In this document: in pieces, positions 43,884-52,860 of the stretch
Layout of the letters: each line of letters begins with the position of its first letter
Position numbering within the stretch: the first letter of the stretch is position 1
Origin: Rhizobium sp. Q54
GTDB lineage: Bacteria; Pseudomonadota; Alphaproteobacteria; UBA7879; VGCX01
Assembly (NCBI GenBank): GCA_945870825.1
Contig: CAMBTM010000008.1
Location: 1-54,510, forward strand
DNA: 54,510 nt
Reading direction: 5' to 3'
Made by a program: the position numbers and the translations under genes
Notes under the pieces: generated by a model
What the model was told of the DNA's origin: nothing
Seen by the model: the letters and a program-made list of their open reading frames with translations, nothing else
Databases searched by the model: none

Positions 43884-44153
43884 GTGTTTTTAAATGTTTA
43901 CCCACTCGTTTTGCATAAGAGCCTTTTATTCTTTGACTGGTCAGTGTTTATCTGTCTGGAATCCCCCCTCCGTTGGAATGATAACCTCAAAGCCTATGCC
44001 AAAGAAGTTGTACGCATTGTGAACGGTCGGGTGATTATTGAGGATGAGCCGGGTTATGCCCTTTTTGTGGAACAATATGAAAAAGATCGCGCCGTATCGG
44101 CTGAATTCTTGCCGACATGGGAAGAATTGTTAGGGCGTATCGTCAAGCGTTAA
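43884..44153 (+). CDS. Small ORF of unknown function, possibly a gene remnant
   Basis: The 89-residue frame starts with GTG (43884). Its first 28 residues are hydrophobic and not convincing, while residues 30-89 (RWNDNLKAYAKEVVRIVNGR onward to EELLGRIVKR) look like real, charged, helical protein. I do not recognise a family. It directly follows repeat DNA and could be the surviving 3' end of a gene lost to the repeats; it ends four bases into the convergent oxidase gene. Confidence 0.35.
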   Translation: MFLNVYPLVLHKSLLFFDWSVFICLESPLRWNDNLKAYAKEVVRIVNGRVIIEDEPGYALFVEQYEKDRAVSAEFLPTWEELLGRIVKR

Positions 44154-44746
44154 ATCTCGTCTGCGAATCCGTGGTTCGCATCCCTATGATGGGCTTCGTC
44201 GTCACGCGTTTTAATGACCACATCGCGCAAGGTCGCGTCAGGATTTAGGTTCCAATAATCAATAGCGATTTTGGGGGCCTTCACGTTGGGAATCGCACCG
44301 TTGTCGATTTCTTCCAGGTATTGGGTGTAACTGAGGACCGCTTCTTCTTCGAGATAGCCAACGAACCGGTGGGCTGTCTTGGTGGATATCATATAAAGCA
44401 AGGCATAAAAAAGAACAAAAATAACCTGGACAGCCACAATCAAAAACCGTTCAAAGGTACTGGGTTTTGCTATATTAACAAACGTCATCAGATGCATACG
44501 TTCATTGGTGGCCTCAGCCAATAGTTGTTCAATCCACCCCCGGTCATCTTGGATGCCCCTGAGGCATTTAAAATGGATCAAGGCACCCCCGACCATCCCG
44601 GGTACTGCCGCCACAGTTTCAAGAATGACGGCCCGATGGCCATAGCGTTTCTTAAAGAAGCTATCGGCCAAAAAGCGGAGAATTTTCACAAGCCTGAAGG
44701 CAAAGTGGTCTTTAAAAGAAATTGGTTTTCTATGGGGTGTTTTCAT
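44150..44746 (-). CDS. Alternative oxidase (ubiquinol:oxygen oxidoreductase)
   Basis: The 198-residue protein is an alternative oxidase, a di-iron carboxylate enzyme that sits on one face of the inner membrane and passes electrons from ubiquinol to oxygen without pumping protons. All diagnostic ligands are visible: E43 in ILETVAAVPGMVGG, E82 and H85 in NERMHLMTF, E133 in YLEEEAVLSY, and E184 and H187 in RDDEAHHRDANHGF. The catalytic tyrosine lies seven residues after E133 (Y140). A hydrophobic segment at about 101-121 forms part of the membrane-facing region. It is short at the N-terminus compared with mitochondrial enzymes, with no targeting peptide, as in bacterial homologues. It is convergent with the small ORF upstream. 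Confidence 0.92.
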   Translation of the reverse strand: MKTPHRKPISFKDHFAFRLVKILRFLADSFFKKRYGHRAVILETVAAVPGMVGGALIHFKCLRGIQDDRGWIEQLLAEATNERMHLMTFVNIAKPSTFERFLIVAVQVIFVLFYALLYMISTKTAHRFVGYLEEEAVLSYTQYLEEIDNGAIPNVKAPKIAIDYWNLNPDATLRDVVIKTRDDEAHHRDANHGFADEI

Positions 44747-44784
44747 AAGATGAATATTACATGGGTTCTTTTCTTATTTCAAGA

Positions 44785-45360
44785 TCACCCCTTATAAAAT
44801 ACGTGATTTCCAAATTGACCTGTTGGGTTGAGGGCTTTAGTCTTGGCCCATAGGGGTTTTTTCTTCATGTGTTTACTGTGATAGTGGGTTGCCCCTTTTG
44901 TCGGGTCTATTTTTCGTTGTATGGCCATGATGGCGACACGGTAGGCCCGGCGGAATTCAGGGTTTTCAAGGGTGACGTTTTGAATAATATCACGGTTAGG
45001 GTCATTGGTGTTCCAACAAGAAAATTGTAACGGTTGTTGAATAACATCTTTGGCGGTTTGACCCCAATTTTTATGCTCCACGCGATTCAAAATCACATGG
45101 GCAATCGCAAGCAGGGCTCTTGTGGTCTTTTCACCCCGTGCTTCTCCGTAAATGGTCCGGGCCATGATATCAATAGATTGACGCTTTGAGGGAGAAAACA
45201 TCCAAAGATCGTACTGAATATCGTCCATACTCACGCGATTTGTGTCAAAACTATTCAAATCTTGGGCTTTGCAAGAAATCTAAGGTGCCCAGTTGCTTCC
45301 CATCAAAAAAGGAATCCCTGCAACCATCAGCAATGTTTTAGAAAATTTACCAAAAATCAT
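44785..45360 (-). pseudogene. SleB/CwlJ-type cell-wall hydrolase with in-frame stop after the signal peptide
   Basis: The hydrolase domain (family Hydrolase_2) is intact: ARTIYGEARGE with the catalytic glutamate, AIAHVILNRVEH, QFSCWN, and the C-terminal GATHYHSKHMKKKPLW. An ATG at 45360 opens a good signal peptide (MIFGKFSKTLLMVAGIPFLM). Codon 27 is TAG, after which the same frame continues to the hydrolase. A TTG at 45258 or ATG at 45228 could give a 147-157-residue protein without a signal peptide. Hydrolases of this family cut peptidoglycan and need export, so the gene is either broken, sequenced wrongly, read through, or serves in another way. Confidence 0.65.
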
Positions 45361-45436
45361 CGTGTAAACCCCCATCTATAAATGCCTCTTACAAGATATA
45401 TGGGGAGGATTTTTAGAATTTCAAGGGGATGAAGCC

Positions 45437-46003
45437 TTATGTCGGTATCTGCTGAACATCCAGAACTTCAGGTACATAGTACCTAAGCATGTTTTCAATG
45501 CCGGATTTGAGGGTGGCAGACGAACTGGGGCAACCAGAGCAAGCTCCCCGTAGTTTCAAGAAAACAGTCCCGTTTTGGAACTTAGCAAAGACAATGTCCC
45601 CGCCATCCATGGCAACGGCAGGCCTCACCCGTGTTTCGATGAGTTCTTTGATTTGGTCCACAATTTTCTGTTCTTCGTCGGTATAATCAATATCTTCTTC
45701 AACGCATTCTTCCGTAGTATCCAGAAGAATAGGGCGTTGGGCCAAAAGATGATCCATGAGGGCACTCAGGATCTGGGGTTTTAAGACGTCCCAGCTTCCT
45801 TCTTCTGTTTTAGTGACACTGACGAATTCTTCTCCAATAAAAATGCGCGTCACACTATCAATCTCAAACAAACGCAGGGCGAGGGGACTATTTTTAGCGG
45901 CTTCTTGGGACTCGAAATCTACCGAATGGCCCATAAGGAGAATAAGTCCTGGAATGAACTTCAACGTTAAAGGATTGGGAGTCTGTTCAGTTTGGATGTA
46001 CAT
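45437..46003 (-). CDS. NifU-like (Nfu1-type) Fe-S cluster carrier
   Basis: The 188-residue protein has an N-terminal Nfu_N domain (residues 1-90, starting MYIQTEQTPNPLTLKFIPG) and a C-terminal NifU domain (about 110-185). The cluster-binding cysteines lie in GACSGCPSS (Cys155 and Cys158). It carries 4Fe-4S clusters to target enzymes such as lipoate synthase and aconitase. It follows trxA by five bases on the same strand, so the two are probably cotranscribed. Length matches alphaproteobacterial homologues. Confidence 0.93.
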   Translation of the reverse strand: MYIQTEQTPNPLTLKFIPGLILLMGHSVDFESQEAAKNSPLALRLFEIDSVTRIFIGEEFVSVTKTEEGSWDVLKPQILSALMDHLLAQRPILLDTTEECVEEDIDYTDEEQKIVDQIKELIETRVRPAVAMDGGDIVFAKFQNGTVFLKLRGACSGCPSSSATLKSGIENMLRYYVPEVLDVQQIPT

Positions 46004-46008
46004 ATTTT

Positions 46009-46320
46009 CTATGCAAACTGGCCCATCCAGGCCTCTAATTGTCCTTTGGACTGAAGACCCACTTTGGTGTCAACACTTTCACCATTTTTAAAAAGCATTA
46101 AGGTTGGAATGCTTCTAACCCCGTATTGGGCAGGGGTTTGGGGTTCATCATCGATATTAACTTTGACAACTTTTGCGCCTGTTGCAGCAAGGTCGTCCAA
46201 GACCGGCGCAATCATTTTGCAAGGACCACACCAAGGGGCCCAAAAATCAACCAGAACAAGACCATCGTTGTCTAAAACGTCTTTTGAAAAAGAGGTATCT
46301 GTTACATTAATAACGGCCAT
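46009..46320 (-). CDS. trxA: Thioredoxin
   Basis: The 103-residue protein is a standard thioredoxin with the redox-active WCGPCK at residues 30-35, preceded by VLVDFWAP, and the cis-proline in RSIPTL. It reduces protein disulfides in the cytoplasm and is itself reduced by the product of trxB. trxB starts divergently about 70 bases away, so the intergenic region 46321-46392 should hold both promoters. Confidence 0.97.
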   Translation of the reverse strand: MAVINVTDTSFSKDVLDNDGLVLVDFWAPWCGPCKMIAPVLDDLAATGAKVVKVNIDDEPQTPAQYGVRSIPTLMLFKNGESVDTKVGLQSKGQLEAWMGQFA

Positions 46321-46392
46321 TTTTTTACTCCTTGATTGACATTTGTATGATAAATGTTTTGAATGAACTTACTCTATACGCTAAGGAATAAA

Positions 46393-47325
46393 ATGTCTGA
46401 CAAGAAATGTAAAGTCTTAATTATTGGAAGTGGCCCTGCGGGGTACACGGCGTCCATTTATGCGGCGCGTGCGGGGCTTGGACCTGTCCAAGTGACAGGG
46501 ATGGAACTTGGGGGACAACTCATGAGCACGACGGACGTTGAAAACTATCCAGGGTTTGAAGAAGTGGTCCAAGGACCTTGGCTCATGGAACAGATGAAAA
46601 AACAGGCTGAAAATGTCGGGGTTGAAATTATCTATGAGATGATCACCCAGGTAGACTTTTCCAAAAAGCCTTTCAGGTGTACGAGTGAGACAACAACCTA
46701 TCTCGCAGATGCCGTTATTATTTCAACGGGTGCCAAAGCCCGCTGGTTGGGCCTTGAAACGGAAAAGAAATTCCAAGGATTTGGGGTCTCGGCGTGTGCA
46801 ACCTGTGATGGATTTTTCTTTAAAGGCAAAGAGGTGTTGATCGTTGGGGGGGGTAACACAGCGGTGGAAGAAGCCCTTTACATGACCAATCATGCATCCA
46901 AAGTGACAATCGTTCACCGACGGGATAGTTTTAGGGCTGAAAAAATTCTCCAAGAAAAACTTTTTAATCATCCCAAGATTACGGTGATTTGGGATTCTGT
47001 TGTGGATGAAATTCTAGGGACAGAAAATCCAAAATCTGTTAACGCCGTGAAACTCCGTAATATCAAAACAAATGGTGTTCAAGAAGTTCCTGTTGAAGGG
47101 GTTTTTGTGGCAATCGGCCATGATCCAGCAACAGGCGTTTTTAAAGGACATATTGATTTGGATGAAGAGGGGTATATGAAGGTTGCCGCGGGTACGACCC
47201 GTACCAATGTGGAGGGCGTGTTTGCAGCTGGTGATGTTCAAGACAAGATTTATCGCCAAGCAATCACAGCCGCAGGGCAGGGGTGTATGGCTGCATTGGA
47301 TGTTGAAAAGTATTTGCAAGAATGA
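46393..47325 (+). CDS. trxB: Thioredoxin reductase
   Basis: TrxB reduces thioredoxin with NADPH through FAD and a redox-active cysteine pair. The product from 46393 (310 aa) has the FAD motif GSGPAGYTA (12-20) and the active cysteines in CATCDG (135-140). The NADPH motif GGGNTAVEE and HRRDSFRAE (2'-phosphate binding) follow, then GVFAAGDVQD near the end. The open frame begins at 46363, but AAGGA lies just before the ATG at 46393, which also gives the normal N-terminus. It is divergent from trxA. Confidence 0.97.
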   Translation: MSDKKCKVLIIGSGPAGYTASIYAARAGLGPVQVTGMELGGQLMSTTDVENYPGFEEVVQGPWLMEQMKKQAENVGVEIIYEMITQVDFSKKPFRCTSETTTYLADAVIISTGAKARWLGLETEKKFQGFGVSACATCDGFFFKGKEVLIVGGGNTAVEEALYMTNHASKVTIVHRRDSFRAEKILQEKLFNHPKITVIWDSVVDEILGTENPKSVNAVKLRNIKTNGVQEVPVEGVFVAIGHDPATGVFKGHIDLDEEGYMKVAAGTTRTNVEGVFAAGDVQDKIYRQAITAAGQGCMAALDVEKYLQE

Positions 47326-47358
47326 TATAGTGGCCCATTAATTGAAAGAGGAACTGTG

Positions 47359-48624
47359 ATGACAGAAAAGAAATCCATGACGAAAAAAACTGTGAATGCC
47401 AACAAGCCTGTGGGACAGCAACCTGTTCCAGTGCAAGCCAAAATTATTGGGGCTGTGCTTCTTTTGGCTTTTGTGGGATGTTCTATTTTTTGGTTTGTTG
47501 CCAAAAATAAACTGGCAAGTTTTGAAGAGTCCTTCATCAAAACTTACCGGGAGAAGGGTTTTGCAATTGAAAAAGAACCCACAACATTTTCTGGGTTTCC
47601 GTTCACGGTGAAAGGGCATATCCCGAAATTAAAGATAACCCGTGGTGATGGCAAAAGCATGAGTGTTATTCTTCAAGGCGAGCCCGTTGAGGTTTCTATT
47701 GCTCCATGGCGTCCAAGCCGCATTACGGTTACGGGTCCCATCACTTATGGGGCTTATGCAAGTGGTGTTCCCGTTTTGGCATTAAAGGTTGAACGTATCC
47801 AAACTCATATCAATATGGGCAAGGATTCTAAGGCTGAAGTCCATGATATGAAACTCTATGACGTTGGGATTATCAAGGGCGAGGGTGATAAGATTGCTTC
47901 CGTTGCTGAGTTCTCTGTTAAGAGTGAAGAAAAGGCTGACGGCGATCTCACAAAGCTTTTCTTGACACTCGAACTTGAGAATATTGATTTCGCAGCGTCG
48001 GCGATGCCGGTTGTTTTGGAAAAGATCTCTCTTGAAGGGGCTGTGGCTTCTCCTTACAAAACAGGGGATGAACTTGCATCTGCTGTGCAGTCTTTTAATA
48101 AGGGCTACAATGAAGACTTGAAAAAGCGTTGTGATGCAAAAGCAGAATGCATGCCGCCTTTGAAGGTGGTTCTCCACGCGATTGAAGATTCCAAGAGTAA
48201 CTTCAATTTCAATATGAACCTTAAAGGGGGAGACTATGGATTGTCTTTGAAATTAGAAGGCTTGGTGAAGGATGCTTTCCCAGAACTTCTTTTGACCATT
48301 GACTTAAAAAATATCGACAAGCTTTTGGACTTTGTGGTTGAAACAGGTCTTTTGACCCCCAGCATGGCACGGGCATCCACATTATTCCTCGCCAATGTTG
48401 GTAATTTTGATGAAAAAGCCAACCAGCGCCGTATTGAAATACGTCTTGCAGAAAAAGTCCTCAAAATGGGTGACAAAATCCTTTGGGAATTTAAAGACTT
48501 TGACTTTGATGAAATCAAGTTGCCTGTGGCTTACTGTTCTTATCTTGATAAGGCAGATGCTGATAAGGAGTCAAAAACTGAAGAAGCGGCCGGTAGCCTT
48601 GTTGGATTAAACCCAGCGCTTTAA
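47359..48624 (+). CDS. DUF2125-family envelope protein
   Basis: The 421-residue protein has a basic N-terminus, one membrane segment (about 29-50, IIGAVLLLAFVGCSIFWFV) and a long periplasmic part. The part after the anchor, with GFPFTVKGHIPKLKI, APWRPSRITVTGP and alternating beta-strand pattern, fits DUF2125, an uncharacterised family of alphaproteobacterial envelope proteins. GAGG lies seven bases before the ATG at 47359. The gap to trxB is about 30 bases, so cotranscription is possible. A strong terminator follows. Confidence 0.75.
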   Translation: MTEKKSMTKKTVNANKPVGQQPVPVQAKIIGAVLLLAFVGCSIFWFVAKNKLASFEESFIKTYREKGFAIEKEPTTFSGFPFTVKGHIPKLKITRGDGKSMSVILQGEPVEVSIAPWRPSRITVTGPITYGAYASGVPVLALKVERIQTHINMGKDSKAEVHDMKLYDVGIIKGEGDKIASVAEFSVKSEEKADGDLTKLFLTLELENIDFAASAMPVVLEKISLEGAVASPYKTGDELASAVQSFNKGYNEDLKKRCDAKAECMPPLKVVLHAIEDSKSNFNFNMNLKGGDYGLSLKLEGLVKDAFPELLLTIDLKNIDKLLDFVVETGLLTPSMARASTLFLANVGNFDEKANQRRIEIRLAEKVLKMGDKILWEFKDFDFDEIKLPVAYCSYLDKADADKESKTEEAAGSLVGLNPAL

Positions 48625-48643
48625 GGTTCATTCTAATTTTTGT

Positions 48644-48670
48644 AAAAAGCCCCCTTTTGGGGGCTTTTTT
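48644..48670 (+). terminator. Rho-independent terminator
   Basis: AAAAAGCCCCC and GGGGGCTTTTTT pair around TTTT, 20 bases after the DUF2125 stop. Confidence 0.9.
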
Positions 48671-48700
48671 ATGGGGTATTGTCTTCACGTTTTCTATTTT

Positions 48701-48780
48701 GTCATCCCCCTAGGGCGCGAGGAGCTATTCCTTTCTTGTCACCCCCTAGGGCGCGGGGACCTATTCCTTTTTTGTCATCT
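48701..48780. repeat. Two tandem half family A arms
   Basis: GTCATCCCCCTAGGGCGCG and GTCACCCCCTAGGGCGCGGG follow each other at a spacing of 38 bases, each followed by AGCTATTCC/ACCTATTCC and a T-rich tract. They appear to be left arms only. Confidence 0.7.
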
Positions 48781-48803
48781 CTGCTATCCCAGGGGGTGGT
48801 ATA

Positions 48804-49181
48804 TTATCCCCCAACCTGGATATTTTCATTTTTTATAATTTCCTGCAGGCCCTTAATTTTTTCTTCCAAGGCCTTGTTTTCGATTGGGAGTAAAAGGGCA
48901 TGGGCATCAGACTTACAGTGCTTATCGTCAAAGTGTTTACGGATCGCCGTGATCAATTCTTTATAATTTTTCCGAAGGTCTGAGTGTTGTTTGCGTAAAG
49001 GCCTGTTGGCTTCCGCCACATCCACACAATGTTTTTGATCAGGGGAATCATCTTTTGCCGCCTCTATCAAATCCACGACTCCCCCTGGAATGTCGTGGGG
49101 TATGGAAGCATCTAAAGAAGCCGACAAAACTATGCATGGCACAGATGCCAATGTTAAGAACCCTAATATGACTTTTTTCAT
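48804..49181 (-). CDS. Small exported helical protein of unknown function
   Basis: The 125-residue protein has a signal peptide (MKKVILGFLTLASVPCIVLS). A short helical mature part follows with two Cys (HCVDVAEANRPLRKQH and DDKHCKSDAH) that could form a disulfide, and a C-terminal charged helix (IENKALEEKIKGLQEIIKNE). No family is recognised. GAGGAGGGA lies five to seven bases before the ATG at 49181 and supports it over the TTG at 49184. Confidence 0.55.
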   Translation of the reverse strand: MKKVILGFLTLASVPCIVLSASLDASIPHDIPGGVVDLIEAAKDDSPDQKHCVDVAEANRPLRKQHSDLRKNYKELITAIRKHFDDKHCKSDAHALLLPIENKALEEKIKGLQEIIKNENIQVGG

Positions 49182-49405
49182 CAATCCCTCCTCAAATTTT
49201 GACTATGTCCAAATCTTTAGGGATTTTATAGACCCTGTCAATGGGGCGGGTTGAGAAAGGTTCTCTTGGGATCGATGTTATTGTTTCTTTTTTTGCTTTG
49301 AATCCCTTGAAAATAATGTGTTTTTCCGCCGAGGCAATCTTCGTGATGACGGCCCCGGGGGGCGCTGGGCTTTTGTTAATCTAATTTGCTGTAAAACCCC
49401 TGGTG

Positions 49406-50647
49406 CTAGAGTTTTTGAAACGTCAGGCCAACAGATGAAGGACCACCAAGCGCAGTCTTTAACAGGTTTTTTGTCCAGGGGGATTTTAATTCTCTTAACC
49501 TACTGTCGTCCATAAACTGTCTCACAGCACGCTGGAGGAATAGATCATCGAATCCATAATTCCCAATTTCAAAAATAACTTCCCCAGTTTGAATATAAGA
49601 GATCATTCTTTCTGGGGATACCTCTTCAGTGATTGTTCCTGTTTCGGAAAAGAGACAAAGAGTTGATCTTCTTCTTTCAGCCAGGTGATGTGTAAATAAT
49701 TTTTTTAATGCCTCTTCATCAATGTCATCAAACCCATAAGAATGTGCTGGACTGTAATTTATACCAGCTTTCAAAAAAGGTAAAAAATGTAAATTCCTTA
49801 CTTTATTAGAAGTCGCAGAACTTGTTTCTTTCATATGAAGTAAAACACAAGGGAGCAAAAACGGAGAAGTTGCTTTTGTGGCATGGCTTGCAAAGTCAGT
49901 ACATTGATCAACATGTGTTGTGCTGCTCTGATAATGATCAGTCGTCATGAATAAAAGACCATTCTTTTTCATTGAACAGACCATATTTTCAAGTGAAAGA
50001 CGCCATGCCATTTCTGGTACGTAGTGCATGAGATTAAGGGCAAAGACGACCTTGTAGTGATTTGCATGAGGGAAAGGGGAACTTACATCTTGTACAGAGG
50101 ATGTTAATTGAAAATAAGGACAGCCCTTGTTGATTATCTTCACAAGACTTTGCAAAGCAGACTGATGGGTATGATTAACATCAAACAAATCAAGTTGTAT
50201 AGGATGCGAAAGCGTCCATCCTTCTTTTTGGTAAGTTTCAGTCACTTTTGATATCAGGAGAAGTGCACTGAGTCCTAGGCCACATCCTACATCAGCAATC
50301 GTCATTTGTGTTGATTGAAGGGTTTCTTGTTTCCAACTTTTTTTGCCCGTTAACATATCTGCAACGAATTCAATGGGGGCTCTATTCTTTTCGGTAAAGG
50401 AATAACCAAAATCTGGCCCCTTCTTAGAATGATGATGGAGGACACCGCCACTTGTTAGGTAAACATTCATCACTTCACAAATGGCTTTAAAGGCATCTTC
50501 GTCAGTATCAACACGATCAATTTTAACACCTGGCGCTATGTGGTTAATATAGCGTTGTGCAAGGTCAAGGGGCGTTTCTTCCACTCCCGATGCCTGTGCA
50601 TAGAGTGGAAAAGTCATGATTACTAATAATTTAAATAAATACTTCAT
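49406..50647 (-). CDS. Putatively exported SAM-dependent methyltransferase
   Basis: The 413-residue protein starts with a signal peptide-like segment (MKYLFKLLVIMTFPLYAQAS). A Rossmann-type methyltransferase core follows at about 75-270: motif I is IADVGCGLGLSALLL (about 116-130), an acidic strand end QLDLFDVNH marks motif II, and VVFALNLMHYV and GLLFMTTDHY match later strands. The C-terminal 140 residues are of unknown type. SAM is a cytoplasmic cofactor, so an exported methyltransferase would have to act in a host cell or have lost activity. AAGGA precedes the ATG. Substrate unknown. Confidence 0.68.
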   Translation of the reverse strand: MKYLFKLLVIMTFPLYAQASGVEETPLDLAQRYINHIAPGVKIDRVDTDEDAFKAICEVMNVYLTSGGVLHHHSKKGPDFGYSFTEKNRAPIEFVADMLTGKKSWKQETLQSTQMTIADVGCGLGLSALLLISKVTETYQKEGWTLSHPIQLDLFDVNHTHQSALQSLVKIINKGCPYFQLTSSVQDVSSPFPHANHYKVVFALNLMHYVPEMAWRLSLENMVCSMKKNGLLFMTTDHYQSSTTHVDQCTDFASHATKATSPFLLPCVLLHMKETSSATSNKVRNLHFLPFLKAGINYSPAHSYGFDDIDEEALKKLFTHHLAERRRSTLCLFSETGTITEEVSPERMISYIQTGEVIFEIGNYGFDDLFLQRAVRQFMDDSRLRELKSPWTKNLLKTALGGPSSVGLTFQKL

Positions 50648-50733
50648 AAAAAATTTCCTTTTTATTAAAATTCTCTATTTATATATATAGTTCATCCATA
50701 ATATTCAACTCTCTTTTAGATAACTCCCAAACC

Positions 50734-50762
50734 TTGACCCATTTTTTCTCATCAGGTACAGT
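50734..50762 (+). promoter_or_regulatory. Sigma-70-like promoter of sucCD
   Basis: TTGACC and TACAGT are separated by 17 bases; transcription would begin near 50769, just before the ribosome site AAGGAG (50778-50783). This places the upstream in-frame GTG (50763) before the transcript start and supports the TTG at 50790 as the sucC start. Confidence 0.6.
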
Positions 50763-50789
50763 GTGAATCTTATTATTAAGGAGCACAGA

Positions 50790-51959
50790 TTGAATATTCA
50801 TGAATATCAAGCCAAAAATTTGTTGAAGGTTTTTCATATTCCGGTTTTACCAGGATTTATTGCCTACACACCAGAAGAGGCCGTGACGGCTGCTCAAAAA
50901 ATTGGGGGGTCCCTTTGGGTGGTAAAGGCGCAAATCCACGCAGGTGGGCGCGGGAAAGCAGGCGGTGTTAAGCTTGCCCGGTCATTGGATGAAGTGAAAT
51001 CCCACGCTAAGGATATTCTTGGAAAGTTCCTTGTGACACCTCAGACAGACACCCAGGGGAAAGAGGTCCACAAGATCTATGTGGAAGCCGGGTGTCCCAT
51101 TCAAAAAGAATTATATCTGAGCCTTCTTGTGGATAGAAAAGCCAAGAAGATTGCGATCGTTGCCTCTACCGAGGGGGGGATGGATATCGAAGAAGTTGCT
51201 GAGAAAACCCCTGAAAAGGTGTTGACCCTTTTGGTTTCACCCAGTGGTGGCCTTTGTTCTTACCATCTGCGGCATATTGCCCAAAAGTTGGGATTGACGG
51301 GGGTAACTGCCAAAGAAATGGAACGGTTTATTAAAAATGCTTATGATGCCTTTTTGGCTTATGACGCGAGTCTTATTGAAATCAACCCATTGGTCGTGAC
51401 CCAAGACGGGGATCTTTTTGCCTTAGATGCCAAGATGTCCTTTGATGCCAATGCGTTGTTTAGGCAAGAAAGCATCCAGGATCTTCGGGATGTTACAGAA
51501 GAAAACCCCAAAGAGGTAGAAGCCAGAGAACATGACCTCAACTACATTAAGTTGGATGGGACTATCGGGTGTATGGTGAACGGTGCGGGGCTTGCCATGG
51601 CGACTTTGGATATCATCAAACATTACGGGGGGGAGCCTGCCAATTTCTTGGATGTAGGTGGGGGCGCAACAGCCCAAAAGGTGACTGAGGCGTTTAAACT
51701 TATTTTGTCGGATACCAATGTTAAAGGGATTTTGGTCAATATTTTTGGAGGCATCATGAAATGTGATGTCATTGCCCAGGGGATTATTGAGGCGGCAAAA
51801 GAAGTAAAACTTCATGTGCCCCTTGTTGTGCGTCTTCAAGGCACACGGGTTGAGATTGGAAAAGAATTGCTGGCAAAGTCGGGGCTTCCCATCATTACAG
51901 CAGATATGTTGGATGATGCGGCCCAAAAGATTGTTGCCGCCACACGGGAGAAAAATTAA
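50790..51959 (+). CDS. sucC: Succinate-CoA ligase beta subunit
   Basis: SucC is the nucleotide- and succinate-binding subunit of succinyl-CoA synthetase in the TCA cycle. From the TTG at 50790 the product has 389 residues and the standard N-terminus (initiator, then [11 protein letters not shown]). The ATP-grasp motifs include [14 protein letters not shown] (about 45-58) and EINPLVV with its Mg-binding acid. The C-terminal half has [11 protein letters not shown] and [17 protein letters not shown] lies six bases before the TTG, whereas the longer frame from GTG 50763 has no ribosome site. The stop overlaps the sucD ATG by one base. Confidence 0.96.
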   Translation: MNIHEYQAKNLLKVFHIPVLPGFIAYTPEEAVTAAQKIGGSLWVVKAQIHAGGRGKAGGVKLARSLDEVKSHAKDILGKFLVTPQTDTQGKEVHKIYVEAGCPIQKELYLSLLVDRKAKKIAIVASTEGGMDIEEVAEKTPEKVLTLLVSPSGGLCSYHLRHIAQKLGLTGVTAKEMERFIKNAYDAFLAYDASLIEINPLVVTQDGDLFALDAKMSFDANALFRQESIQDLRDVTEENPKEVEAREHDLNYIKLDGTIGCMVNGAGLAMATLDIIKHYGGEPANFLDVGGGATAQKVTEAFKLILSDTNVKGILVNIFGGIMKCDVIAQGIIEAAKEVKLHVPLVVRLQGTRVEIGKELLAKSGLPIITADMLDDAAQKIVAATREKN

Positions 51960-52831
51960 TGTCCGTTCTTGTACATAAACACACAAAAGTTATCTGCCAG
52001 GGATTTACGGGCCAACATGGTACGTTCCATTGTGAACAAGCCTTGGCCTATGGGACTAAGATGATGGGCGGTGTGACCCCTAAAAAAGGTGGCACGACCC
52101 ATTTAGGCCTTCCTGTTTTTGAATCAGTTTTTGATGCCAAAGAATCAGTCAATCCTGATGCAACAATGATCTATGTTCCCCCTGCGTTTGCAGCGGAAGC
52201 GATTTTAGAGGCGATTGATGCGGAAATCCCCCTCATTGTTTGTATCACAGAGGGTATTCCAGTTTTGGATATGGTGCGTGTCAAACAAGCCTTGCTTGGA
52301 TCCAAAAGCCTTTTGATCGGACCTAACTGCCCAGGGATCATAACGCCTGGGGAATGTAAAATTGGTATTATGCCAGGGCATATCCACCAACCTGGTAAGA
52401 TTGGGATTGTGTCGCGTTCTGGAACTTTGACCTATGAAGCTGTGCAACAAACGACGGAGGTGGGATTGGGGCAATCAACCTGTATCGGTATTGGGGGTGA
52501 CCCTATCCATGGCCTCGATTTTATTGATTGTTTATCACTTTTTTATAATGATCCTGAAACAGAAGCTGTCATTATGATTGGTGAAATCGGCGGTACGGCC
52601 GAAGAACAAGCGGCGACGTTTATTAAAAACCATCCAAATCCAAAACCAACGGTTGGATTCATTGCAGGGTTAACCGCCCCCAAAGGGCGCACCATGGGCC
52701 ATGCGGGCGCTATTGTTTCAGGCGGCGAGGGGAGTGCAGAAGATAAAATCAAGGCACTCACAGGCGCTGGTGTTAAAATGAGTCCCACACCAGCAGCTAT
52801 AGGCAAAACACTTTTAAGTATGTTAGAGTAG
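51959..52831 (+). CDS. sucD: Succinate-CoA ligase alpha subunit
   Basis: SucD carries the phosphohistidine and the CoA-binding fold. The 290-residue protein has the CoA-binding [10 protein letters not shown] (about 16-25), the domain core [20 protein letters not shown], and the active-site histidine in [14 protein letters not shown] near the end. It is translationally coupled to sucC. Length is typical. The neighbouring sucA/sucB genes are not in the window. Confidence 0.97.
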   Translation: MSVLVHKHTKVICQGFTGQHGTFHCEQALAYGTKMMGGVTPKKGGTTHLGLPVFESVFDAKESVNPDATMIYVPPAFAAEAILEAIDAEIPLIVCITEGIPVLDMVRVKQALLGSKSLLIGPNCPGIITPGECKIGIMPGHIHQPGKIGIVSRSGTLTYEAVQQTTEVGLGQSTCIGIGGDPIHGLDFIDCLSLFYNDPETEAVIMIGEIGGTAEEQAATFIKNHPNPKPTVGFIAGLTAPKGRTMGHAGAIVSGGEGSAEDKIKALTGAGVKMSPTPAAIGKTLLSMLE

Positions 52832-52860
52832 CCTTAGATTTAAAAAAAGGGAGGATGCTT

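Noticed and set aside
43884-44153. Remnant of recR
   Set aside because: It lies where recR is expected, but the readable part has no Toprim or zinc-finger feature and does not resemble the RecR C-terminus.
44150-44746. Coq7-type demethoxyubiquinone hydroxylase
   Set aside because: It is also a di-iron protein, but the NERMHLM, LEEEAVLSY and RDDEAHHRDANH motifs belong to alternative oxidase.
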